A DNA stretch of 64,000 nt from Voacanga thouarsii (lineage: Eukaryota > Streptophyta > Magnoliopsida > Gentianales > Apocynaceae). A model generated the notes under the pieces. That model ran no database searches and was not told the origin of the DNA. It worked only from the letters and a program-made list of their open reading frames with translations. How positions within the stretch are numbered: the first letter of the stretch is position 1; each line of letters starts with the position of its first letter. This document shows positions 24,101 through 32,922 of the stretch, one piece after another. Location of the stretch: NCBI GenBank assembly GCA_026120185.1, contig JANUWF010001161.1:1374001-1438000 (forward strand). Reading direction: 5' to 3'. A program made the position numbers and the translations under genes.

Positions 24101-27100
24101 GGCTGCTCAATGGAGAAGAGAATCCTAGAAAGCTTAGGGCTCTGATACCATGTAAAGAAATGCTAAGAAATTGGGAGAGAATGATCTCTCTTTATTATAC
24201 ATTAAGTGCTACAATGAATCAATTATATACAAGCTGTGTAAGAAACAAAAATGGCAACAACTCTAAAAAACTGATTACCAAATCCTCTAATTACTAATCA
24301 TACAAACAACAACAACAAACTAAGCCTTAATCCCAAGTAACTTGGGGTCGGCTACATGAACCAACGTCAGGCAACGTGTGGTCATCCACATGAATCCTCT
24401 CTCGCCACTTTCTTCTATCGAACGTCATACTTTTATCAAAATCTAACAAAGACATATCTCTCTCAATTACCTCTATCCATGTCGTTTTAGGCCTACCTCT
24501 ACCTTTCCCTCTGTCTAACCTATCCTGCCTCACTCTCTCCATCGCTCTAACAGGAGCATCCCTCGGTCTTCTCTGAACGTGTCCAAACCAACGCAGACGA
24601 CTTTCTCTCATCTTTTCCTCAATAGATGCCACACCCACCTTTTCCCTAATGATCTCATTTCTAACTCTATCCTTCCTAGTATATCCACACATCCACCGTA
24701 ACATACGCATCTCAGTTACTTTCATTTTTTGAATATGACACATTTTAGCTGCCCAACATTCCGTACCATATAACAAAGCAGGTCGTACGATTGCCTTGTA
24801 AAACTTTCCCTTTAAATTCAACGGTGCATTACGATCACAAAGAATACCAGTCGCACTCCTCCATTTCAACCAACCCTCCTTAACTCGATGTGCAACGTCG
24901 CTATCGAGCTCTCTGTCTTTCTGAATAATAGATCTTAGATAGCGAAAACAATCAGCTAACGATATATCTCTACTTTCCAAAGTTACACTCTGGGCTATGT
25001 TTCTGCTACCACTAAACTTGCATCCCATATACTCTGTTTTACTCCTACTAATTCTAAAACCCTTGGATTCCAATATCTGCCGCCATAACTCCAATTTAGC
25101 ATTTACACCGGCTCTAGTCTCATCAATTAATACAATATCATCCGCAAACAACATACACCATGGCACAGCCTCCTGTATAGCGCAGGTCAACTCATCCATA
25201 ACGGCTGCAAAGAGAAAAGGGCTAAGCGCTAATCCTTGATGCACCCCGATATTAATAGGGAATTCTGCAGTCACTCCGGCGCCAGTCCTTACACTTGTAC
25301 ATGCTTCCTCATACATATCTTTAATGAGAGTAATATACTTTATTGATACACCTTTCTTGGCCAGCACCCACCAAACTGCTTCTCTAGGAACCCTGTCATA
25401 GACTTTTTCCAGGTCAATAAATACCATATGTAAATCTTTCTTTCTTTCCCTTTGATATTCAATCATCTGCCGTAATAAATGAATTGCCTCCGTAGTGGAA
25501 CGCCCAGGCATAAAACCAAACTGATTATCTGAAATTTGTATAATGCCCCGTAACCTCTGTTCAATCACTCTCTTCCAAAGCTTCATAGTATGACTCATGA
25601 GTTTAATCCCACGGTAATTGGCACAATCCTGGACATCTCCTTTATTCTTGTACAGAGGAATCAGAGTACTCTTCCTCCACTCTGTAGGCATCCTATTAAC
25701 TTTATATATCTTGTTGAACAGACTTGTCAGCCACGTAATACCTATATCTCCTAGACACTTCCAAACTTCGATCGGTATACCATCCAGTCCTACAGCTTTT
25801 TTTGGACTCATCCTTTTAAGGGCATCACGAACTTCATGCTTCTAAATACGACGAATCCATGCACGGTTAACCTCTTCGTTCGAAAGCGCCAGGCTACCTA
25901 CACTCGGAACTTGGACTTGACTCCCGTTGAATAACTTATCAAAATATGATCTCCATCTCTCCTTTATTTTCTTCTTCCTTAACTAAAATATTGTGGTTTT
26001 CGTCCTTTACACATTTCACTACACCTATATCCCTCGTCTTCTTCTCCTTGTAACGCGCCAGTCTATATATATTCTTCTCTCCGTCTTTGGTATCTAACTT
26101 TTCATATAAATCCTTGTAAACTATAGCTCTTGCGTTTCTGACAGCTTCTTTAGCTTTTCTTCTCGCGACCTTGTATTTCTCAAAATTTTCATCACTCCTA
26201 CACCTTCCTAAGTTTCTATAGCACTCTCTTTTACTAATCATAGAATCCCCTAATTACTGATCACAAAATTCTCTAATTTAAGGGTCATGCTTTCCTAATT
26301 TAGTCTCATTATATTATTACAATATTTACATCATTATTTTCCTAAAATACACCTATTGGCCACATCTTCCCAAAAAAGGCCTAACAATTTCATTTGAATT
26401 CTTGCCTTTTGCCCTTGTTGCAGTTTGCAAATTCTGCAAAAAGGGCTCTCTTTCTGTCTGAGTACATTAACTCTGTATTTGGCTGCAGAAATTACAGCAT
26501 GAGGGTTCCAATTTTTAGTTTAAGAGGGTTATATATGAATTCTAACCATTGGATTTATTTCTGGGATTGAAGTCATGATTGCTGATTTAACACAGTAAAT
26601 TGTAGTAACTCTCTTTTTTTGGCATCCTAGGCCCAGATGTACGGACGATCATCAATGATGGCAGTAGTGAAGTTGATTCGGGTTCATCAGACTTTTGGGT
26701 AATGGTGGCAGCTCTAAAGGTAACTCTACGCAAATCCTATTTCTCTAGCATATGGAAATCTAAATTTGTGAAGTGTTGGCGGATATACTAACAGTCTTTC
26801 TTTGGGTCATGATTTTATCATGCTTCTTATTTATCTGTTTCCTATGGACATGACTTTTTCCTTGTAACTTGCATAATGACACAATTTCTCTCTCGCACAA
26901 AATAGGAGTTCATTGCCAATGAAGGTGCTGGAGAGACACCCCTTGAGGGATCAATACCAGATATGGCATCATCCACTGAGTTAGTGATGAGCTTTTCTTC
27001 GGGAAACAACAATATATTTTTTTATGGTTCCTATGATGATTTTATTTGATTGATATCATTAACTTTCACCTACTTTATTGTAGGTTATATGTAAGTTTAC

Positions 27101-28543
27101 AGAGGGTTTATCAAGCAAAGGCTGAGGCAGATTTTCTTGTCATGGAGCAACGAGTGAGGAATATATTGAAAAGAATTGGTAGAGATCCATACAGCATCAC
27201 GAAGGCAAACATAAAAAACTTCTGTAAAAATTCAAGGAAGCTCCGGGTAAGTTTCTTTGAAATGTTGATATGACTTCTAGCAAAAAGTATTTCCTTTCCT
27301 CATTTTATCAAGGTTTGTTATAAGTGGTTTTAAAAGGAATGATAATGTTATTCTTATGATCACTGAAGGAATGATAATGTTATTCTTGTCTGTTTACTCT
27401 TTTGGAGTGCATTCTTCTGTATTTCTTCTGCCTGTTTATCATTTATCAATAGATGTGGAGTGTCCTTGCTTGTTATTGGAATTCAATTTTGCCTAACTTT
27501 TGAAATGGCCTGGTTTCAAACAGGAAGGTCATGGGTTCTCCCTAATCTTGCGTCCACCTTACATGAATTTCTCATTGGTACTTTAGGCATCTTTTCACGG
27601 AACAAAATTCCTTTTCATTGTTCAGATCTGCAGGTATCGCCCCATTGAGGATGACTTCAACTCACCAGCCCATGCAGATATACAGAAGCTTCTAACTGAT
27701 GAAGACTACAGGTACATGTAAACTTTAGCATCAATTATACCGTGGTGGTGTGCTTAATCATCTTTCTCCTGGAATCATATGAGTGGATGATATAAATATG
27801 AATCTTAGTGTTTTGTGTTGTCTGTGACTTGTGGATTAAAAATTTTGATCCAGCTCATTTTGAGAAGCACCTTGCAAACTGTTTGATGATTAAAAATTGT
27901 GTTTTTCTCATGCTCGGTTGATTTATCACTGCATTACTTATTTAATTTTCGTTGCAGTTTTGCTGTGGGATTTTATATTCTGCTTCGAGCTGCAGATCGT
28001 TTTGCTGCAAACTACAATAGTTTCCCTGGGCAATTTGATGGGTAAAGCTTGATGCATCAATAATTTATCAACTAATCTTTTGATACCCATTGTATCACAA
28101 GCCAAGAGTGGTGACATGTTAGTAATGTTGGGCAGTGGATTGGATGAGGATATATCCAGATTGAAAACCATCGCTATCAGCCTACTGAATGACTTGGGCT
28201 GCAATGGTTCAACACTGATAGAGGATCTCGTTAATGAGATGGTTAGATATGGTGCTGCAGAGCTTCATGCTGTTGCCGCCTTTATCGGGGGAATTGCATC
28301 ACAGGAAGTGATCAAGGTCAGTATATTTGAGTTCTCTATCAGTCTCTCAACTTTTTGGTATTGAAACTCCTTACCACATCCACATGGTGTGGTAATTTAC
28401 AGTTGGAATATATGCTTTAAGATAACTTCTTGGTGTAACTTTTCTCGTCTCAAGTGCAGCTTATCACTGGACAGTTCGTCCCGATGACTGGAATTTTCAT
28501 GTTCAATGGCATTGATCACAAGTCTCAAATATTGCATTTATAG
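15172..28543 (+). CDS. AXR1: RUB/NEDD8-activating enzyme E1 regulatory subunit AXR1
   Basis: Fourteen exons read in phase: 15172-15209, 16010-16182, 16333-16496, 17636-17746, 18279-18358, 18511-18661, 18743-18836, 26631-26719, 26906-26979, 27084-27246, 27626-27711, 27958-28041, 28136-28316, 28460-28543. All introns are GT-AG and the total is 1572 nt (523 aa), close to the family's roughly 540. It starts MAEPKTKYDRQLR and carries the ThiF/E1-like fold (NCGPTGSE at 32-39, then GGIGSITVVDG). The C-terminus has GGIASQEVIK and the ending FNGIDHKSQ. AXR1 pairs with ECR1, which holds the catalytic Cys, to adenylate RUB/NEDD8 for cullin modification and auxin signalling. No stop or frameshift was found. 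An in-frame extension begins upstream at 14995, but MAEPKTKYDRQL is the family start. Intron 7 (18837-26630) is 7.8 kb of TEs. Confidence 0.95.
17300..17324. repeat. (GT)n microsatellite in AXR1 intron 3
   Basis: About twelve GT units run uninterrupted within the intron between exons 3 and 4. The rest of this 1.1-kb intron (16497-17635) shows nothing recognisable. Confidence 0.95.
19109..19491. mobile_element. Tourist-like MITE (PIF/Harbinger type) in AXR1 intron 7
   Basis: The element starts GGGCTAGTTTGTGAGTTT at 19109 and ends with the matching inverted sequence AACTCCCAAACTAGCCC at 19491. Its 3-bp target duplication TTA lies at 19106-19108 and 19492-19494. At 383 bp with no coding capacity and TTA duplication, it fits the PIF/Harbinger-derived Tourist class. 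The interior holds a C-run (about 19373-19385) and a purine/pyrimidine-biased arrangement (GAGAAAAGAAGAG and CTTCTCTCC) that would let the arms pair. Confidence 0.85.
19888..20160 (-). repeat. 3' LTR of copia D (273 bp)
   Basis: In plus orientation it runs from TGTAAAGAAATGC to CATTGGCCACA. It matches the split LTR at 24151-26364 over its whole length with roughly one difference in nine or ten bases by eye. The sequence just beyond 20160 is the polypurine-type tract. Confidence 0.85.
20164..21480 (-). pseudogene. Copia D RT and RNase H remnant
   Basis: On the minus strand, fragments include KYFLGIEVAHSEKGIFLSQQ followed by KYITDLLKKTGK (about 21040-20930), HTRTDIAYAMTIISQFMHSP (about 20815-20755) and RNase H motifs further down. 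Frames change repeatedly and stops are frequent. The RT start is missing where the internal LTR-like segment begins at about 21491. Confidence 0.85.
21491..22040 (-). repeat. Extra LTR plus pol 3' end embedded in copia D
   Basis: The stretch 21491-21768 is a third, diverged copy of the copia D LTR. The stretch 21769-22040 repeats the polypurine tract and the last part of RNase H seen at 20161-20440. The segment therefore duplicates the 3' end of a family member and takes the place of the start of RT. It is either the truncated remainder of a second insertion or the product of recombination between two copies. Confidence 0.7.
22041..24137 (-). pseudogene. Copia D gag, protease and integrase remnants
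   Basis: On the minus strand, gag/protease fragments include ELNVSNVTFATSWITDSKAT and DHTTHSPNVFTTY (about 23700-23600). The pre-integrase block HYHRLGHLSF lies near 23240, and FHCEKCELAKHKCVPFPVSH and FHLIHSDVCGPS near 23155-23060. The Ser-rich hinge before RT lies at 22341-22048 and contains an internal repeat of a TSS-TSDHVPI unit. Frames shift and stop many times. The leader between gag and the primer binding site (about 23960-24137) contains direct repeats of GAAGGCTGC-type sequence. Confidence 0.8.
24151..24302 (-). repeat. 5' LTR of copia D, proximal part
   Basis: This part of the LTR runs from TGTAAAGAAATGC next to the primer binding site up to the LINE insertion point. It ends in the 12-bp target duplication TTACTAATCATA (24291-24302). 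Confidence 0.85.
24327..25811 (-). pseudogene. RTE LINE reverse transcriptase (long open frame)
   Basis: A 494-residue frame is open on the minus strand. RT blocks run in order: KAVGLDGIPIEVWKCLG, TLIPLYKNKGD, NYRGIKLMSH, DNQFGFMPGRSTTEAI, FIDLEKVYDRVP, GVHQGLALSPFLFA and the catalytic MLFADDIVLIDE, followed by SRSKTEYM. A C-terminal region with PALLYGTECWA and MRMLRWMCGYTRKDR follows and ends HVDDHTLPDV. This is the order and wording of RTE-type plant LINEs. The frame continues upstream only after a stop and frame change (fragments at 25939-26241), and the endonuclease is absent, so it cannot be autonomous even though the RT core with FADD is intact. Confidence 0.92.
25812..26230 (-). pseudogene. 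RTE LINE linker region upstream of RT (broken)
   Basis: The fragment includes KVARRKAKEAVRNARAIVYK and DTKDGEKNIYRLARYKEKKT, which is the usual region between endonuclease and RT in RTE elements. A frame change near 25940 and a TAG at about 25843 separate it from the RT frame. The truncation point is 26230, against the target duplication. Confidence 0.85.
26243..26364 (-). repeat. 5' LTR of copia D, distal part
   Basis: The LTR resumes after the LINE's second target duplication and ends at CTATTGGCCACA (26364). Together with 24151-24302 it makes about 274 bp, matching the 273-bp copy at 19888-20160. Confidence 0.85.
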
Positions 28544-29896
28544 GAACCTATAGCTTAAGGTATTCGACTTACATATTCGTTGAACTTAAAAATCCCTGAA
28601 GCCCGGACCTCATGTTCCCTTTCCCCTTTTTGTTAGATTGCCTTTCACTACTTAGGCCGGAGTGGTAGCGTGTACTTGAATGAAGGCCTTGCTTGTGGGA
28701 GACGTGACAGGGAATGCTATAGTTTTGTACATTGCCAGTCATTAGGAAACAAGAATATTGGAAATGGAAACTCATTATGATGCAGAGCTGCTCCCAATTT
28801 TTGCCTATATGATGTAACGCGTTCAAATATTTTACCATGAATGATCCTAGATTTTTAAATGGCATTTGTCTGAGGCAACTCATACATGAGATATTCTTAA
28901 TTAGCTGTCTAACTTAAATCAGTTTTCATTCTTACTTCAAGTTTCATGGTATTTGGTTGCTTAAGATGGTAGGCTAGTTTCTATCCGCGCTTGTTGTGAG
29001 GATAATACCGGATAGTTAAAGTAACAAAGAACTTTTATAAACACTGGTCTTTTACGTGTTGGTATAAGTTGGGATGGCTCCCATTGGCCAGCTTTTAGTT
29101 GCCAATTAACCAACCAGCATTTTTTGGCCAATTTCAACTTTAACCTCCAATTCCAGTTTGGCGGTTACAATTGAGCAATCGTCGGTTTGACAGTTTTGTG
29201 TGTGTGTGTGTTTTTTTTAAAATATTTAGAATATAAAAATAATAAAAATATAAGATATAAAAAAATTAAATTATTAACGTATTTTTTTTAGTATAGAGGA
29301 ATCATATTTTTATAAACATCTTACTTTTAATAGTCCTTACTTTCGATTATACTTTGAGACTTTTAGCCCATATCCAATGATCTATTATGATGGATCATTG
29401 TTATTGATTGATCTTTTAATTGTTTTTGTTTTTGTTTTTATTTTTTAATTTTTAAGAAAAAATTTTAAAAAATTAAAAAAACGGACTGAGAAAATTTCCA
29501 ACCTCACCTAAATGGTTAACTACGATTTCGATTCACGATTTGAACCATCGACTGTTATAAAACTATTGACTACGATTTTAATTCCCGACTGTATTGTGAA
29601 AAAACCGAACCGAGGCATCCCCAGGAACTCGGTTATCAAATTCTTCGGGACTAGTGTACTTCGGCAAGATATCTCTCTCACACACACATTGATTCTTGTT
29701 AAACAGTGCAAGATCTATGGCCAATAAAATCTTCCAATCTCAGTAGAACTTATGCTGTCTCTACTCTAATTTTAAACCAGAGATAACAAAACTCCAACCA
29801 AAACGAAGGCAGAAACGACTAAATACCAGAGAACAGGTGAGGATAGAACTTGGTGCCTAATGCAATTGGGAGGATGTTATGTGAGAGGGAGCGAGC

Positions 29897-29932
<36 letters not shown>

Positions 29933-31707
29933 TTCATTACAATACAAGAAGATAGATGGAACTTCAACTTAATTCTCCAACCTCACTGCCGGTCCAACCT
30001 ATGAGGGTATGGCTATGCATCTTCGTGGGTCAAATTTGACCGATTTCGCTTACTTCTGGTTCTGTCGCGGGAGCTGTAGCACACTCTCTCTTTGCAGGAT
30101 TATATACACTGAACTCACCAAAGTCCCTTCTACCACTGGCAAAAAATGCCCAACATCAAATCCTTTGGACAAAGAAACAATTCTTAGTTACCAAAAAAAT
30201 ACAAATTGTCACAAACTCGTAAGTTAACATTGAAAAGCCTAAACATTATGCAGGATCCCATCTAATTACATAGCATGTCCAACTTGTGGCACTGAGTTAT
30301 GGTCGAAACATGATTCTCTATTGTATGGACAAAAGTACAGAAAGTTTCTGTTAATTTGTAGAACACACTTTTTACAATCCAAAATTGAATCTTTACTACA
30401 AAGCAATAGGATGACCTGTATTGACCATGTAGAAATTGACATCCCCCCTTAAGAAGGATAAAATTAAACTAACCAAGGTAGCGAAGAAAAATTGCGGCAC
30501 CAGATTTCCTCTAGTCTAGTTCAAGTGTATACTCGTTATTCAATCCAAATTAAGCTAATAAAGCACAAATAAAACATGAACTTTCAAACGCACACATTAG
30601 ATCGAGTAGGAGGACACCTCTTCTTCTGATTAAATATGAATCCGAGAATAAAAAAAGGAAAGGAAAAAAAAAAAAAAAAGGCTACACAGGCTGATGTAAA
30701 TATTTCATATCCAAGAGAGATGTAATAGTACAGACAGTAGGAAAATTTTCCCTAAAATAATGCACCCATGTCCCCAGTTTTTTGTCATTGATACATTTTG
30801 AGTGCAGCTTCTAACAGTGAGGTTCTCACCACTCCTAATTCTGATAATTGTGATGGAGTCATACTCTTGCACACCTGGTAGAGTTACACCCAACATCCAT
30901 CTCTCTTTTTCTTTGGAGCTTTTGTATGGCTCTCTCTCTTGGAGCTTTGGCTCATTTTGAAGCGTTTCTTCATTTCATATCAACATATTATGATCTATGT
31001 TTTCTAAAATACTCGACGTTTAACTAATCAAGACTCCAAGGAACCTTAACTAATTACTTAGAAACATTTAAAGGCAAGGATCACACTTAAACTAGTCAAA
31101 GACGACACTCATACAAATTACCCTACACAGATTATCAAATAAGTAGCCACACGCAGATGTGTACACAGACAAATTGACGAACTTCATCAACAGCATTAAC
31201 TGATTCAAGTTTACAGATGCTTGCAAAGTTGCAAATTTATAAGTTATTTATGCAGGAACGCATAAAGACAGAGATATAGATGGTTGCAATTCTAATTAGC
31301 TTTTTATCAAGCTTATGAAATTGCTTCAAATTATGCAATAGAAACCAGAAAAGCTCTTTCAGTTTGTCTTGGGGCTGGGATTCTGATTAGGAGAAGAGTC
31401 GATCAAAATTTCCACGTTGAACAAGTATTCTATCACTGGGGGCAAGCTTACAGTACCAAGAAGAAATGAACACTATCAGCATGGTCTTCATGGATTCCAG
31501 GTACCAATGCCTGATGTTCAGTGAATGCTTATTTTTCAACTCCCTGGGGGTTCAAAACTCCTGCACATACTCATTCTACCCCAGACTTCCAGTAGTTCTA
31601 ACCTTAGGGGAACAGATAATGATTATATCCTGATGAGTTGGCTGGCTAGATTTCCCTATCATACGTATCTAGTCCAAAATATTCATTGCCTACAATAAAT
31701 GCACTTG
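28544..31707. other. AXR1 3' flank and intergenic spacer
   Basis: The first part should contain the AXR1 3' UTR. The rest has no supported gene. It holds a (GT)n tract at about 29201-29212, an A-run at about 30664-30679, the compound (GT)n(GA)n repeat at 29896-29932 and AT-rich DNA at 29215-29480. The sequence at about 29500-29620 repeats a GATT-CGATT / CGACTG wording reminiscent of decayed repeats, but I cannot name the element. Confidence 0.5.
29896..29932. repeat. Compound microsatellite (GT)n(GA)n
   Basis: GT repeats run directly into GA repeats in the intergenic region. Confidence 0.95.
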
Positions 31708-31712
31708 TATTT

Positions 31713-31753
31713 TGTTACAGATTATATATAGGCTGATTTGTAGGGATTAGATT
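31713..31753 (+). repeat. Partial extra copy of copia C LTR start, left piece
   Basis: This matches the first 41 bases of the LTR at 36670 with one difference. It is interrupted by copia B and resumes at 36637-36669, so the copia C 5' LTR carries a tandem partial duplication absent from its 3' LTR. Confidence 0.9.
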
Positions 31754-32010
31754 ACTTAGCATATATAGCTGCACATATTTAGGAATTATAACTGTAATTA
31801 TTTCCTATAATTGTTTCTATATTTGTAATGTATAGTTGGCTTACCTTAAATAGGTCTAGGTATCTTGTATAAATACCTTGAGATATATGGAATAAACACA
31901 AGAGTGTTTTTCAGCCAATTATTAATTTGGTATCAGAGCCAAAGAAAAGACTTCCACTGCCTCCTTTTCCCAAACCCTAGCCGTCATTGTCTCTTCCAAA
32001 ACCAGCGCGG

Positions 32011-32075
32011 CACTGTGGCAACACTGTAGCAGCGCGAGCACCGTAGCGAGCACTGTAGCAACACTGTAGCGAGTA
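32011..32075 (+). repeat. CACTGTAGC-type short repeat array in copia B leader
   Basis: Five near-copies of CACTGTAGC(A/G) lie between the primer binding site and the gag start, including CACTGTGGCA, CACTGTAGCA and CACCGTAGCG. The array is markedly more GC-rich than the rest of the element. Confidence 0.8.
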
Positions 32076-32100
32076 GCAATCGCGCTGGTTATCATCTATC

Positions 32101-32922
32101 ATGGCTACCAAAACTGACAATGAAGCGATCCCCGATAGCAAGAAACTCTCGACGGTGACCATTCATGAAACCTCTTCTCTAATCCATATTAAATTGGATG
32201 GTACTAATTATCGTGTTTGGTCAAAGATTTTAGAGATGCATATTGCTGGCAGAAAGAAGAAGGGTTATATTATTAGACGAAAGGCTGTACCTGCAGAAGA
32301 TGATCCGGGTTATGATGAATGGAAAGCTGAAGATGCTCTTGTCAAGTCTTGGCTTATTAATTCCATGACTGATAATCTGATGTCACACTTTGTTCAGTGT
32401 GGGACATCTAAAGAAGTTTGGGATGCGGTTAAGAGGAGCTATCTTGATGTGTCTGACTCTTCCCAAGTCTATGAACTGATGAAGAGGTCATTCCAATTGC
32501 GCTAGGGTGGTCGACCTCTGCTGGAATATTACAACGAGTTGAATTCAATTTTCATGGAACTTGATTATCGTAGGCCCAATGACATGACATGTGCTGCTAA
32601 TATCGAGAAACAAAGGAAGCGTATCGTAGAGAATCGCATCTATATGTTTCTTGCAGGTCTTGATCACCATTTGGATCAAGTTAGTAGTCGTGTTTTGGCT
32701 ACTTCCCCTCTACCAAGCTTGGAAGAAGCCTACTCTTTAGTTCGTCGTGAAGTGCAAAGACAGGTCACTATGGGAACAGAAAATCATTCTGAAGCTTCAG
32801 CTCTAATGATTCAAAAGAGCACCTCTCAGTTGACTCCTTCTGTTCCTGTGAATTCTGTCGCTTCCAATTCTCGCTTCTGCACTCATTGCAATAGTACCTG
32901 GCACACCATAGAGGTTTGTTAG
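32101..32922 (+). pseudogene. Copia B gag (two premature TAG stops)
   Basis: The frame opens at ATG 32101. HIKLDGTNYRVWSKILEMHI and VKSWLINSMTDNLMSHFV show the copia gag (UBN2-type) pattern, ending at a TAG at 32503-32505. The same frame resumes with GRPLLEYYNELNSIFMELDY and runs to a second TAG at 32920-32922, after HCNSTWHTIEVC. The zinc-knuckle-like Cys/His motif therefore straddles that stop. Both stops sit where a Gln and a Trp codon would be expected, consistent with C-to-T and G-to-A transitions. Confidence 0.88.

Larger units (their letters stand above)
24303..26230 (-). mobile_element. 5'-truncated RTE-clade LINE inserted in a copia LTR
   Basis: A 1928-bp non-LTR retrotransposon is bounded by a perfect 12-bp target duplication, TTACTAATCATA (24291-24302 and 26231-26242). 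Its 3' end, on the minus strand, has no poly-A. It ends in a short GTT-repeat tail (complement of ACAACAACAACAAAC, 24303-24316) after a GGGATTAAGGCTTAGTTTG-type block, as in plant RTE elements. The endonuclease domain is missing, so the copy is 5'-truncated. It splits the copia D 5' LTR and is therefore younger than that copia. Confidence 0.93.
19888..26364 (-). mobile_element. Rearranged copia element (copia D) in AXR1 intron 7
   Basis: This minus-strand copia is bounded by LTRs at 19888-20160 (3') and 24151-26364 (5', split by a LINE). A third LTR-like copy sits internally at 21491-21768. A primer binding site reading TGGTATCAGAGCC on the minus strand abuts the 5' LTR (24138-24150). Polypurine-type tracts (complements of CTCCCTCAAG and CTCCCCCTCAAG) precede both the 3' and the internal LTR. 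Gag, protease and integrase remnants lie at about 22350-24100, and RT and RNase H at about 20175-21480. The flanks (AAAGA and TCTTC) do not match as a target duplication, so the present outline probably results from nesting plus deletion or recombination. Confidence 0.8.

Noticed and set aside
19883..26369. Target duplication for copia D
   Set aside because: The 5-bp flanks (AAAGA on the left, TCTTC on the right) do not match in direct orientation.
15172..28543. AXR1 as a pseudogene because of the 7.8-kb TE-filled intron
   Set aside because: All 14 exons have consensus GT-AG borders, the phases add up to 1572 nt, and no stop or frameshift is found.
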